A model generated the notes under the pieces. That model did not search any database. It saw only the letters and a program-made list of their open reading frames with translations, and was not told where the DNA came from. The position numbers and the translations under genes were made by a program. A DNA stretch of 64,000 nucleotides, taken from positions 151,230-215,229 of the forward strand of contig QLIY01000103.1 of NCBI GenBank assembly GCA_003260075.1, read 5' to 3'. The stretch comes from Phallusia mammillata (taxonomy: Eukaryota; Chordata; Ascidiacea; Phlebobranchia; Ascidiidae). Below, one piece after another: positions 1 through 13,200 of this stretch. Position 1 is the stretch's first letter. Each line of letters begins with the position of its first letter.

Positions 1-1434
1 AAGCGCCACAAATAGGAAGTTCCTTATCAGTGGCAGAATTAATTCAATTCAAAGCGTCTGAGGGATGGAGCAAATAAAAAGATTATTGCGGATGGAATCT
101 TAAACGCCTCAGCGACTCCCAGTCGGACAAACGGGACACTGGCAATGGTATACTCACTAAGAAATCGATATTAAGTGCAACTGTAGCGTGAATCCTGTCC
201 TTTTAACTTTTATCTGTCGTAGAACTATTGATTAATACTTTTACAGTCGGTTGCTTCCGTGTCTTGCGGACGTAATTGCACGCCAGGGAGATTTTACGAG
301 GCCGTACAACCTGCATTACGTAACGAGTTGCAACTAGCGATCCCGGCGGAAGGGCAGAACGTTTTAGACCCCATGTGAATAGTCGTTTCCCGTGCGTTCT
401 CAGACCATAAACCTGTCGCACTGTTGCGAGAACACGACTGCTGCTGGGAAAATATAACGGCTATTGGGTAAAACCTACAGTGTAAACGCTTCCGGGACAA
501 CAGTTCCGTTCCTAGTGTCTTGTTTAGGAGATATATAACCTTGGCCGTCACAAATTTAACGCCCATTTCTATTTTTTAATCATTTTACATTATTGAGTTG
601 AGCTCATTGGTGAAAGAATATTGAAAAAAAAAACGTTACCAATTACTCACCGTGGCGAAAAGTATTGTGCGACTTTGAAATATTGTATAGCGATAAAAGT
701 AGCCGGCATACATAGTGGACAAACGCCCTGGAGTTATACCGTTGTTAAACAAGGCATTGTCACTATCACATGTATTTGTACGTGCTACTGCGTTGTATCT
801 GTATTATATTTAGAACGTTTGGTTTGATTTGGGTGAAGCATAAACGACTGGTTGTTTCACAAATCCAAACAACTTTTGACTTGATGTCACCCCAACCAAC
901 ACGTCTAATGTCGACTTATTATTATTTTTTGTACACTTTGAAGCAGTATTTACAATAGGGCGGAGTTGTCGGCTTGTCGGACCTTGATTTAAACAATGGT
1001 ATTACATGACTTTCGGGATTTTACGCTTCAAACCTGCCAGAATATACAACGCGAACCCGATTGATGAGACCGCGGCCCCTCCTCGCGTGATACGTTGTGC
1101 AAATAATAGTGCGGCATCGTAATAACATCACATTGTAGCGACATGATGTTCTGTTGATTGGCGACGCTTTGATCCCACTCAGAACAAAGAGGGGCCGCCT
1201 AATTTACAACGACTGTTGCTGTTTTAATTGGCTGTAAAAGCGAAAAGCAAAACCAAAGCGGATTACGCCAATACGCGATTTCTCTGTTCTTCGGCGTCGT
1301 CACATAATTCTCTTGGGATTATTACGTCCGCAAAGCCGATTTTGTGACGTAACAAGAGGCGAGGAAAAAGTGGAGAGAGCGAGAAAATTGATCGATCGTC
1401 TTAGAAAAAGGGAAAACGAGAGTAGGTGACGCAG

Positions 1435-1440
1435 TATAAA
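1435..1440 (+). promoter_or_regulatory. TATA box of the first Id-like gene
   Basis: TATAAA lies about 90 bp upstream of the ATG at 1528, the right distance for a short 5' leader. A CRE-like TGACGTAA is about 90 bp further upstream, near 1345. This is the only TATA match placed suitably for this gene. Assigned from position only. Confidence 0.5.
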
Positions 1441-1527
1441 ACTAGCTAGCAGCATTGAGGTAGATACAGATCGAGCTGAACAGTTTACCAATACGACTAG
1501 CATTTCAAGCAAAAGCAGAACGTCAAA

Positions 1528-2219
1528 ATGGTAAAAGCTAGCCCATCAAAGGACTTTAACAAGCACTTTAGATGCAGAGACATTAATACTGTTACCGAAT
1601 CGAATATCAAAAGGAAGACGGATTCAAATGCACCGAGCCATGTCCGAAAGCTTAAGGAAAAGAATGAATTACGGTAAGCATTCAAAACCATGGTTTGATG
1701 TTTTATAACTCTAGCATAAAACCGTAATCAGTTTAAAATGTAACCTTACTTTTAACATATGTTTTCTCTTTGATTTTGCGATTGAAAGAAAATGCAGTAT
1801 TTATAACAGTCTTTTCTTTTTTAACAGAACCTTGTACCGTCAATTGAAAGACGTCATCCCTTCATGTAAATCGAAGCCAGTCACGAGTCTTGACATTGTA
1901 CTTCGTGCTGTGGATTACATCAATGAGTTACATGGCATGCTCGACGAACAGCAGCCCGAAGTCAATGCAAACGATAGCAGCGAGCAGCGTTTCGCCCGCC
2001 AGTGCATGCAAATTGCAGCCAACAACGCGAGAAGCATGTCGTTTCACGATATTACAAACGTGGTAAGTTACCGTTTTTCGTTTTTATGACTGTTAAAACT
2101 TGTTCAATGGCAAAATGATTTAAAGTAAAGATACACAAAGATATCAAGTTTCTAACTTTCTGTTTTCTTGTTTACAGACAATGTGCACTGAAATGCGCAC
2201 CACGCCTCGCATTGGTTGA
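1528..2219 (+). CDS. Id-like helix-loop-helix protein (gene 1), 3 exons, 140 aa
   Basis: Coding exons are 1528-1673, 1828-2062 and 2178-2219, all with GT/AG sites, giving 423 nt. The helix-loop-helix covers about residues 46-90: helix 1 has LYRQLKDVIPSC, then a short loop, then helix 2 with DIVLRAVDYINELHGML. The spacing matches Id proteins (CYSRLKELVP then ILQHVIDYI). The residues before helix 1 are Lys/Arg-rich but lack the N-x-x-E-R DNA-contact signature of true bHLH factors. By family knowledge it should therefore dimerise with bHLH proteins and block DNA binding in the nucleus. The C-terminal tail is unrecognised. A second Id-like gene faces it 12 kb away. An orphan bHLH with a decayed basic region is the alternative. 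Confidence 0.8.
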
Positions 2220-2248
2220 TCACCGTCACTGAGCAGTTACATCATCGA

Positions 2249-2405
2249 TGACGTGTCAATGTCATCACAAATTTACGTCATAGCTGTGACGATGGAACGA
2301 GAACGAAGAGGGATTTGCGAACGAGGCTCGTTCTCCACGAGTGAGCAAAACCCGTTGCCAGGGAGTGGCATGACGTCATACGGTGACGTAGACAATGACG
2401 TGCAT
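2249..2405. promoter_or_regulatory. CRE-like cluster just 3' of Id-like gene 1
   Basis: At least five TGACG/CGTCA motifs fall within about 155 bp: TGACGTGT at 2249, TACGTCA at 2274, TGACG at 2287, a complete palindromic TGACGTCA at 2371, TGACGTA at 2384 and TGACGTG at 2396. The block starts 30 bp after the stop codon, so it is 3' UTR or a downstream enhancer. CREB/ATF binding is the usual reading of TGACGTCA. Function here is inferred. Confidence 0.45.
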
Positions 2406-2812
2406 TCGCATGTGCCTTATAGACAAAGCCTTGTGCCGTATCACCGGCCAAATTTGCCTTTATGTAGATTTTTGTTGTGTAAATTTTGTATAGTTGTATT
2501 TCACCAAGGGCCAAACCTGATTGCGATCAATTAACCACCGTCCAAGCCTTAGATTGTATGTTGTTTTGTGTAAATGTAAGGCCAAATTTATCTCAGCGAC
2601 CAAGATTAACCCTTCAAACACTTTTTCGAATCTTCCTGTGCCGTTTTTAGCCTTTCCGAACATTGTCCTGTCGTGTGTCTTCCATTAGCGCCTTGTTTTA
2701 TTGTATTGTACATACACAACGCGTGTGCTGTAATCTTGTTCGCGTTTTCAAACGACATTCGCCAACAGTGCCTTCTCTTGTACACTCTCGCGTATACGCT
2801 CGGCGTTATGCA

Positions 2813-2871
2813 AATAAACCTATACATTCCCGAAAAAGACTTAAGTTTGGTTACTCCTCAGGCAGAATAAA
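2813..2871 (+). terminator. Candidate polyadenylation signals of Id-like gene 1
   Basis: Two AATAAA hexamers at 2813-2818 and 2866-2871, about 600 bp after the stop codon, are the first plausible poly(A) signals downstream. They imply a 3' UTR of about 600 nt that would include the CRE-like cluster. Confidence 0.4.
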
Positions 2872-5800
2872 TAGACAGGCGGCTGTTGTCGGGTGAAAAT
2901 GCCATCTTCAGACTTGTTGGGAGGCGTTTAATTGAGCATGTCGAAAAACACGGACAGAATTTTAGCAGTCCCGGGGCCCGACAAGTCGATAAACCCGCCT
3001 TGCGTAGCCCAACCGGGCCGAGTAAATTGGAAAGTGGTGAAAGATAGGCGGGATGTAAAAACCGGAATTGGTCGGAAATTAAGTCGTCCGTGTATTTTAG
3101 ATCGAGGCTGTGAAAACTTCGCTTTGCGTTAATGGCGTTCGGCCTTGTCTTGTTGCTGTAAGTAAGTGATTTCGATTCACCGTGTATAAAGGGGGTTGTG
3201 CTTTAGACAAACTGAAGCTAATTAGGATGGGAAGTAAGATTTGTAAAATCACACAAGACAATTGGACGTGTGTAGGCTAAAAGCACAATTTAAAATGAGT
3301 TCGAGTCACTGGGATTTGCGGTTTGTCCGAATCATTATACATGACGTTTTTTTTTAAACAAACAAATGGTGCTGCAGTGCTGCTGAAGGAAAAATTCTTA
3401 AACTCGCTTAAACCTTGCCTTATGCAATTCCCTTGTTTAATATTGTATTAGCCACGCTTTCAAATGGGGTAAGGATTTGCACAAAGGAAACTAATAATTG
3501 GGTGACGAGGTCTTATAACTGCAGTCAAGTTTTATTATCCCTATAAACGAGTTTAGTAACTCATGGTGGCACAAACCAACTTTGTGTTTGAGATTAGGAT
3601 TCACAATGTATTTTCAAGCCGCGTGGATGTATGTTCTTTTGATTCCTACATTGCAAGGAATCAAAGTCATACGCTTTTGTGTAACACCACGTCAAGTTCC
3701 AATCCATCAAACCACATTGCCCGCTGCGACAAAAGCTTAAACCTAAAATCCTGCTGGGTATTGATCCTCAACCCTTGGTCAAAATCTCTGAAGCCTCAGT
3801 ATGTGTCCGCGGGGTCATACGGGTTCATTGTGCACTTCGTTCCAGTACTGACCACCATCGGTAAATCTCCTTTAAGGCGGTCAGTAATTGGCCGGTTTTG
3901 CTCTGTAGCATGATGCCGCCGGGTCGTGGCTGTTTATTAGCGCCGTAGAATACTGTGGGAACCGGTCACTTCCTATCGTAAAACGGTCGCGAGGTTAACA
4001 GGTTTATGGCCGCGCGATTTCACATCTGCTGCGTGACCGCTCACTCGCTTACGGCACCTGCAACAATACAAACGTAATAGCAGTGTATTGCCGCATATTA
4101 ACAGAATATCGAATACACTTAACTGCAATGACTGTGTATGAACCAGAGGCTTTTAACTGTTGTGCAACGTGCGGCGCCTTGGTTATGGTGCTAACTTGTG
4201 ATTTACAAAAAACGTTGACAGACAACATTATTTCTTAAGGTTTTGGATATGTTTGCTCAAATTGACCTTTTGCTCTAACTCAAATTGGCAATGACGTATC
4301 GAAAATCGAAACTAATTTATTGAAACTATGGTCAGTAACTAAATTAAATCATAGTACGCCAGGCCAGTCGAAGTCGTCGGTCACCAAGTATAGAAATGCT
4401 TGTGATTTATGTATGAGTGTGTCGTGATCCCTGGCCTTCATGAATGCTTCAGGGCTGATCCCAGTTATGAATTTACGTTCATCTTAAATAAATCAAAGTT
4501 ACAGTTTAAGTTAGTGGACCTAAAAGGACGACAATACAATTTTTAGAGCAAGTTTCGGTTAAAAAAACATTTATTTTTAAACCCGATGCATCGGTTCGAA
4601 TTTACCATGGTTCGAATTTAAATCACCTCCCAATAAAACGATTTTGTTTCGATGACGATTACCAAATTATTAACATCGGTGCGTTTAGGCGTCTTACAAG
4701 GTCCGCCTCCTTGCCAAATAAACACTGTACTGGATTTGCGGAAATCGCGCCCGTACCAAAAAGTTCCCATGCGCCTAACATCTGCCGTCGGCATTTTTGC
4801 GTCATAACAAGCGCGCCTTTATCGCCGCTGAGGCTGAAATGGATTGTCTGTAAACTGTTGTCATACGTTTACCGATTCTTCAATCAAAATCGGCAATTTT
4901 AGTGTTTGTTTGCTTGTGTAAATTATGCCCATCAAAGGAGCCCATAAATTGACTTACTGTTCGCACTGAAGTCATGCTATTTTGGCGAAGTGTTTTGTAA
5001 TTAGTTTTCCACAGATTTTTTAGCTTATTCACTGATCATATTTAGAACTTTTGTTTAATTTCGCTAAATTTGCTGATTATACTTTGTTTTGTCTTTATTT
5101 AGTGGTGCCAACTGCGGACGAAATTGAAAAAAGGGTTAACTGAAATCGGTTAGTTTTAGTTTTCACAACATGAACTATATACTGGTGTTTTTGGTTTATT
5201 CAGGTGATAACGGAGCCATTACCGATTTGCGTGTAATTTAGCTTCAGTTATTTGCGGGTGAAATCTAGAATTGCCGTTCCCACGCGTCAGCCATCTGCCT
5301 GTGTGACATCACATTCAACCGTTTGTTGTCCAACAGAGAGGGCGCGCGCGTGCGTTTACAGACAATAAGGTTGTGTCTTGTTTCCCGCCAATAAAAAATC
5401 GCTCCCGTCGCCTTTATCGGCCTCCGGGGAGCTTCGAAGACCAAGGGCGGCAGGTGGAGGCTCCGTTTCCCACGCAAAACGACATTTACGTAGCCCCCAG
5501 AGTCCCAGCACCAAAATATACTCACGTGACGTCACTAGTACCGGTTTTAGACCGTTTAATTGTTGTCAGCTGCTTTTAAACGCTTAATCGAGACTTCGGA
5601 TGTCCCTGTCTGTGAAACGGGAGCTAGGGGAATAGAGATTTTGCCGGTTGCGGTCCCAAACGTGTTTGATGTGTGTTTTACTTTCAAACACTTATCAAAG
5701 GTCTCGCTGTTGCCCCGCTATAACAATCAAACATATTGCCAAAATCGTTGGATCTTACGTTTGATAAAGTGAAATCAAAGAGTCGTTTGTGCGTCATGCT

Positions 5801-8800
5801 GAACGTTAGTCTCTTTATAAATCTCCCACACTCATTTAGTTAATTTCATAAAAACTCGATGAACAATTGTACCATGTATGTAATGAATACATTTCGTTGC
5901 AGGTGTCGTTATTATCATCATTGAAAAGCAAGTATGTCACAACTATTTGAGTAAGGGGGGGGGGGGTGTACCATGCATGTAATGAATACATTTCGTTGCA
6001 GGTATTGTTATTATCATCATTGAAAAGCAAGTATGTCACAACTATTTGAGTAAGTATAGTGTTATTTTGGCATTTTTAAATATTTTTACATGCGAAAAAT
6101 AAAATACGGTTTAAAAAAGTACTTTTTCAGAAGAATTAGCCTAAAGGTCCCAGGAGCAAACCCAAAACTGCGCTAATTAATGGAATAAACCTACTGGAGT
6201 AAAAATAAACTTTCAATATCATTGCTGTAGCCACAACAAATAAGCCAAAATATTTGGGGCAGTATGTTGTGGCTTTATACAAGTTAGTTCAGAACACAGA
6301 GTTATAGAAAACAAAAAAGATTTTTGAACTTTTTTTGAATACTGCCTTCGCCCGGCTACGTCAAAGTACAAGAGTTGTTTTCTGCATCTTTTTAGGACTG
6401 AACGTCTAATGACTGAGTCGCATGACAGACAGGGATAAGTATCTGACACACAATCTTGCGTGCGGAGGTTATGAATTACAGCGCATAGATTATGGCTGCT
6501 ACAAAAACGGGCCTATCGGATCAACAGCGTTCGCCCCTAACCGCAGATTCACCTTAAATCGGCCCTTTAACAAGTCCGTCGTGCGCTGGAAAACAAACAA
6601 CCTTAACAAACGAGGCGCGATAGAGAGAGGGTTCCCATCCATTTTGCAGCTGCCCTTTGCTGCCGTGATTACAATGTTCCCACGCTCTTATAGGTGGAGG
6701 CCGCCCTTCCGACGACAGGTTACCGCTTGATTGTTTGCGCCTATGAAATGTGACATATTGTTGATTGATTTTTTACCGAATGGCTGAACTATGTGCCGGC
6801 CGCGTCTACAAAACTTCCGTTTTGGCATCATTGCAAATAGCCATGACCTCAACCCGAATTTTCTGCTTATTTCACCACCTCATAAAAAATCATCCTTAAA
6901 TAAGGTATATAAAACATCGTATAAAACAACAATTTGTGGTCAATTTTTAGGGCATTTTTCGCATAAAAATCTTATTTTGAACACAATGGTATATTATTTT
7001 CCGCATTTTTGCGACAGGTTTATAAGTCTTCCCAACGTTAAAGCTGTGTAAAAGGTGAAATAACGTTTTAGCCCATTGTTTTGTTAATGATGTATTTTAT
7101 GACCTAGTTTCCTAATAAGCGTTATAAATGGACAATACAACACCGCTATAAATAAATTTAGTGCCCTTGAACCTTCTACCACTTGCCCTTGAACTTTGGC
7201 AACGACCTTGGTTGGAAATAGCTTTGACGTTTGAACTACCCAATGTGTCGAATAAACACAATAAATTGAAGGCAATATGTCAATCAAAACGTTTGTTTAT
7301 TTCAACCGGCCAATTCACACAAGAATCCCACGACGTAATTTACATGGGCGGTTCTCTTGATTTCGCAAATAACAAAAACGGCAACACGCAGTGACGCTGT
7401 TTTTACACGCAATAATCCAAATCGCGTGTAATCCATTGTAAATCGCTTTAAAACGCGCGACGACTTTGCATAGAACAAACACAAGGTAGAGGATTAACAT
7501 GCGTAAGGCCGTGAGGCGCCCGGTGAAAACCTCCAACCGTCGGCGGTAAGTTGGCACTGGATTTTCCCACCCAACACCCACCTGCCCTTGCCTACATTCC
7601 CACGCCAGCTTGAATCTCCCGGGTCCGTGGCTGTAAGGATCAAAGGTCCCTGCGGGGTTGGGTTTTGGCGCCAAACGAATTTATCCTTATCCGGCGTTCG
7701 CAAAGAGCGACCCCAAATGTAGTTTTCGACATGCTGCCACACGTGTATAGCTTGTTTTTTTTCAAGATTGCCTACTTTGAAACACTATATGACAGCTTGA
7801 TTAAAACTACAGTGTCCTGAGAGCTTGTATATAGCGATTACATTGTTACGGAAATGTTACAATAATGGCTGCTGTCATTATCAATATAAGGTTTGCAATA
7901 TAATGCATTTAAACTCTCTGGTAGTTGGTTTTTAATCAAGTTTTCTACTTTTGTGTACCTTTTCTGTGACCTATTACTAGATATTAGCTTCTTTTAAAAC
8001 TAAGTTATGGTAGGCAAGGTTTCCCACAAACAATAAACGAATGGTAGAAATGGTTGGACAAAGGGCTTAAGAACAACTGATCCTCTTTCAACATCTGTTT
8101 AACCGGTGCAAAGCAAGCTTGCAAAACATGTGCAAAGTTTTATTTTACCTTTGCAGCTGCACTTGGAGCCTGCACACACCGAACGGAATGCCTACGAAAG
8201 CCATTTCCGGACGTTACGTATAGAAAAACGTCGTTTTGGGGGGTTATTTTTTCTGATGACAACTAAAGGTACTGTAAAATCGTTTGCAATGAACGTTTTG
8301 GCAGCTATGTTTTGATTTGTACCTAATGATAAACTTATGGTCTGAAATGTAAATCCAAGTATGTATCGGATACCCATGGAAATATTTTCACTATTTCAAA
8401 CCTAACTTTCTAAAGAACAAATTGCATTTCGTCACAAATATTATCTTCATTTTCAAAGTACTTTAGCGGGACGTTTTCTCTGGTACCTAAAACACAAATG
8501 GTATCCTGATTTAAAAAGTTAGACACATTATTCCAAAATTAGCATTAAATATTAACGTTACAAAACCAAAGTTTGATTTTGCTCATGAATATTAACAGTG
8601 TTGTGGTTCGTGGTCACACGCGCCAACTAAACGAGTCCCCTATGCATTTTTAATGACGATGCGACGTTCTCACATACATTAGTGAAAAAGTGTTGTTTAT
8701 TTACAAAACGAATTACAACGTGTAGAATCCGATTTCAAGGGGGGAAATTTTCATCTGCGATATAATTAAAATGTGATTTCAGTAATCTTAAACCGCTTTC

Positions 8801-10020
8801 TCTACTCACTGAAAATTGTTTGAAGTTTGTAACAATCTTAAATTTGTTTGTGTTTTTGTTGTACTTCACCGCACAGCTTTGCCAAAACAAATTGCTCTAG
8901 CAGTTCTAAACAAAATAACAACAGCAAAAAATCTGATTTTGTGGTGAAATGGCAAAGATGAAACGAATTGAAATAATCAAGACAAATCAAATTGCTGCCT
9001 TCTATACGATCAACATAAATACTCAAAGGCAAATTATGGCAACAAACCTTTAATTCACAAATGACTACAAAGAGATGGAACTAATACTTATTTAAAACGA
9101 CACCATATCCAATTCAATCGGTTTTTAAGGAATGTTTAAGCTTAAAATTAAAGTCTGTCCAAATTAGGGCGAAAAACGTTGCTTATTTATCAAGCACAAT
9201 CTGAAGAATGAAAGTGTTTGTGCATTCTAAATACATACTCCCAACAGCTTTCGCCAGGCATGATATTACCCATACCAACCTGCGTCTGATCAGTTTCACT
9301 GCATGAAGATTTACTTACTTCTAATGGGATCGAAAACAGCCATTGGACTGTGTTTTGTCACAACAGCGCAGTTAAAACATCGCCCAATGGGGTGTGAAGC
9401 TGCAAATGACGTCACTTCATCGTACCATCGTGTTGTACAAGGTCCCGAGCTTTCAGTCAAATCATTGGAATTTTGTTAAACAGAACTTGGGAGTCCTGGT
9501 CGGTGTAAAATGACGTAAAACAGCTGGTAACGTGCAGCTGCTGCGATCTCCCGACATGGAACTTAGATGTGGCGTTGTGTTCAACAAGTTTTGGTGAGAT
9601 AAGCCGTCCATGAATTCTGGTGACAACATAGGAGTCTGTAGAAAAGAGATAATGTTCTGGGAATCTATGGGATGACCTTTGCTTTTCAACATGCGGTCGT
9701 TAAAGTTAATTTGATCTTCTCAAACGGGATTGGTTTATTCCGTAATTCTTTTTTCTGCATTATGTTGCGAAATTGAAGTTACTTTTTTCCCCCTACAGAG
9801 TGAGTGTTTTTGGTTTTGTTCATAAATTTGATTTGCATGCAAAAGTAGAAACATAAATTGCCTTTCTGGGATTAAACTTACCGAATGACTCAACGAGTCT
9901 CCCGCGTTTTTAGTCTTTAGCTTTATTAAACAAGCAGATTTTTATACACATTCCCAACATAGCTTCTCGTCTCATTTGTATGTAACGATGCAGATGACAC
10001 TCCTAATTTTGTCACCAAGG
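2872..10020. other. Intergenic, no supported gene
   Basis: Open frames here are short (up to about 120 codons), lack family motifs and have no coherent splice partners. The one clear structure is the G-bridged direct duplication at 5868-6054. Nothing else is supported. Confidence 0.5.
5868..6054. repeat. Direct duplication bridged by G12 (case 1)
   Basis: Copy 1 (5868-5954) and copy 2 (5967-6054) are about 87 bp each, start with TGTACCATG and end with TTTGAGTAAG. They are separated only by 12 G (5955-5966). I count about three differences. No G tract occurs before copy 1 or after copy 2, so the tract belongs to the junction and not to the repeated unit. Confidence 0.9.
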
Positions 10021-10050
10021 TTCATTTTAGCTGTGAACTCCGTACTTTAA

Positions 10051-10229
10051 TCACGTGATTCTGTGTGACAGATAACCACGTGACCACGGTACAGGTCAAC
10101 ACAACCCAACGCCGACCTTATCAAACCATATGCGGCACAAACAAACAACGGTTGAAAGCGCGCGCATACCGGCAAAATTTTCACACACGCGCACCATCTG
10201 CCAGTGAAGTTAAGGCCCTAATCACGTGA
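10051..10229. promoter_or_regulatory. CACGTGA E-box cluster
   Basis: Three CACGTGA cores occur in 180 bp (10051-10058 TCACGTGA, 10077-10083, 10222-10229 TCACGTGA), all in an intergenic stretch between the two Id-like genes. USF/MITF/TFE-type bHLH-zip factors use this core. There is no gene start nearby, so a distal element is the simplest reading. Confidence 0.35.
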
Positions 10230-13200
10230 CCAGGTGGTTGTTTTGGCCTAATGTGCGTTATTTGAGCCAAGATTTTCCCACACACTCAGCAGCAGGCTTT
10301 CCAAAATCGGTTTGGTTATTTTATTTTTAGCGGCAGTCGCCTGATCGCTAAATAGTGGTGTAATTTGCCAGACGTTATCTGTATCAGCCGCATACCCCGC
10401 CCGACGTAATAGATCAATGTTTTATTGGTTGCGCCAATTTTCTGCTTCAAGTAATTGATGTTTTTCTACTATAGCAGCTATTGAGCGTTGCAATCTTTGG
10501 TCATGTCATAGGAAATCACTTCTCAAACCTCGTGCATGTTATGGAGATGTGATGAATATTTGTTAATGTTTATCTTGCTGATGATAACATAAATGACAGT
10601 TAAAATATTTGAAAAACAGTTTTTAGTTAGATGAAACGTATATTCAAAGGTAGCTTTTGCACCGATGTGTTTAGAAAATAGACCTCTTTGCTGGTTTGGA
10701 TCCGTCCTTTGGGATAAGTGTTCTTTGACACATTATAAAACCCGTTCTTCTCACGAAAACGCCACACCCTATAAAGTTTTTTTTTAATTTTGACAAGGTT
10801 TTAGTAATATACGAGCTATTGAAAACTCAACCATTCCGCTTATAGAAAGTCCTCACACAAGAGTACGAAGGCCCCCACCAGGTGTGTTTAATTCCCCTCA
10901 ACAAACCCGTGTTGAGTGTTGCAGAGCACACGTCAAGGTGATATAATTCACCGGATTACAATTGTCCCCGAATGTAAACACGGCCCACCTACGAACACCG
11001 GCCTTGCAACTCTTAATTGAAAGTTGAGGCGGCTGCGCTGCTGCTGGGTCTTACGCCGCGACCACTACAGCGGCCCAACGTGATGAATTGAAATTTAGAC
11101 AAACAGTACATCGTAATCCGGCCGCGAATCTGATTATTATGCGACGATTATAAACGTCGTCAGGTGACATAATGGTTTGTTCGCGAGCCCGCGGAACATT
11201 GAACCTTATCCGCGGCGGGTTTTTCTTTCATTCTCGGGGGGGGGGAACGCTACGCGAAACGTTGATCCGTTATTTGCTCGCAGGTGTGCAAGGGCGCCTG
11301 GCAGTCTGGCGTCGGCCTGGGCCCATCCTGGTATGTTTGTTTCGCCGGCACGGACGCCAACACTGCGCTGTACCGGATTAAAACAACTTTCGTAAGGCCG
11401 ATGACTGATTGAGGCTTTACTTCGATTTACGGGCGAACCCAAAGCAAACCCTTGGCTCAGCTGTGGCGACTTTTGCCGTGGGGGCGGGGCTCATTGATGG
11501 CAGGTGGACCGTCGTATATTTAACGAGTCCAAACCGCTTGCCAATTACCGGACAATTAACGTTCGTCTCATGCACTTTGCGATGCGGCAATAGGGGTCTG
11601 ACATGATTTTCGAGACAAATTAGGCCGCTTCTGTGTACATGGATGATTGCTATGTCCTCCTGTGCACGCGTTTGTCAATGGCAATTGGTCAATTATCTTT
11701 GGAATGTCCGGCTCTGTGTATCTTGAAGCTATTGAGTCGATTTATTACCAAGAAGCTCCTGATGGGTTCAAAATAATTGCTTCCTATTAGACCTATTTTC
11801 CAATTTGCATTAAAATTCGTTGACGTGTTTTGCAAATTTGGTTGCAGCAATATTGGTTAGTTTCTAAAACAATATAACTTATATATTGTCTATTTGAATA
11901 ACATACTAGCGTTGACGTTTTTTACAATACGTTTACCCGATTTGCTAAATAATATAATATTTTTCTATTTGAATAATAATTCTATGTACATAACGCAGTA
12001 ATTTGGTAGACGCTAAGTTCAGGTAAAGCATTTTTAGGCAATACCAAAAGCTTGGGAAACAAACAAAATGACTTGAATTTAGTTTTAATTTTATACGTTG
12101 TGATGGAAACCGTTGTTTAAAAGACAAACTGGCAAAATCAGTGACCCCGTGCGTATTAACAAGTGTCAGGGGGGAAGTGGATATATCACACAGGAACGGC
12201 GGTGTGATGAAGACACTCCAAACCTGATGAAACCGGTGCAAGGCTCAGCTGCGATCCTGTGCCTCATTGAACCGCCATCTTTTAACAGTCCACTGGCATA
12301 TGAAGAGCATTCCACAGGTGCCCTCACAAGTCTATATGCACTGCGCAATCGACTACAAAGCCATTCCTGGGGTCCAGGGCAGCCTCACCGAGGAACAAGA
12401 GCACCCGGGCAACTTTGTCAAGTACGTATTTACAGCAAATCGGAGATAAAATGTCGCACGTGCAGCGCTGGCCCTCGCAGGTGTGAGTCGACGCCACCAA
12501 GTCTGGCAGCTTGTTTACACTCTTACGTCAGCTTCTCTCAGTCGCACCGGCTCCAGTCCGCGCAATACATAGCTCAACTGCTTCCAATTGTAAAGTCGTA
12601 ATTGTTAATAAGGGCGGCCTTTTTTGGTATTTTTTTATGCTTTTTGGATGTATAATTTTTGCGTAGGTTTTGTCTGAATTTTGTAGTAAAATTTCGTGAT
12701 TGAATGGAGTTTAGTCGCCATTAAGTAATATGTGTACATATATTATGTTTTTTAAAATGCTTTAAAAATACACGCATTTTATTTACTCATTATGCCAATA
12801 GTAGATGTTCATCTTTACTCATCATGTGGAAAATTATGCAAGAGAATGGAATGTCTAACTAAAGTTCAAAATTTATTTGAATTTTAAAACTTTTTTGGCT
12901 CAGATTAATTACTTCGTTAACTACAAACAATGCACACAGCTTCGACCTTTGAAGATCTGATCTGTGCAGCTGGTGGTAAACGATTTAAAATCAGATTCGT
13001 CTTCAAGTTGTTAGTGCATATTAAAAAATAACAAAAATACGTTTTTTTTTCGAAATGTTCACCCAATCTGTTTAAAAATATTATTTACTATTTTACACAT
13101 TCCAATATATACCAACATCCAATCAAAATTCGACAACTTCAACGCCGCCTATACGGGCACAGGTGAGCGGGATTCACCTCCCGCGCAGCGCGTCATGTGT

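Noticed and set aside
7315-7742. Overlapping minus-strand frames up to 119 codons
   Set aside because: No family resemblance, no coherent start or splice sites, and two frames are open at once.
11236-11245. Eighth G-bridged duplication
   Set aside because: A G10 tract is present, but the flanking sequences are not copies of each other.
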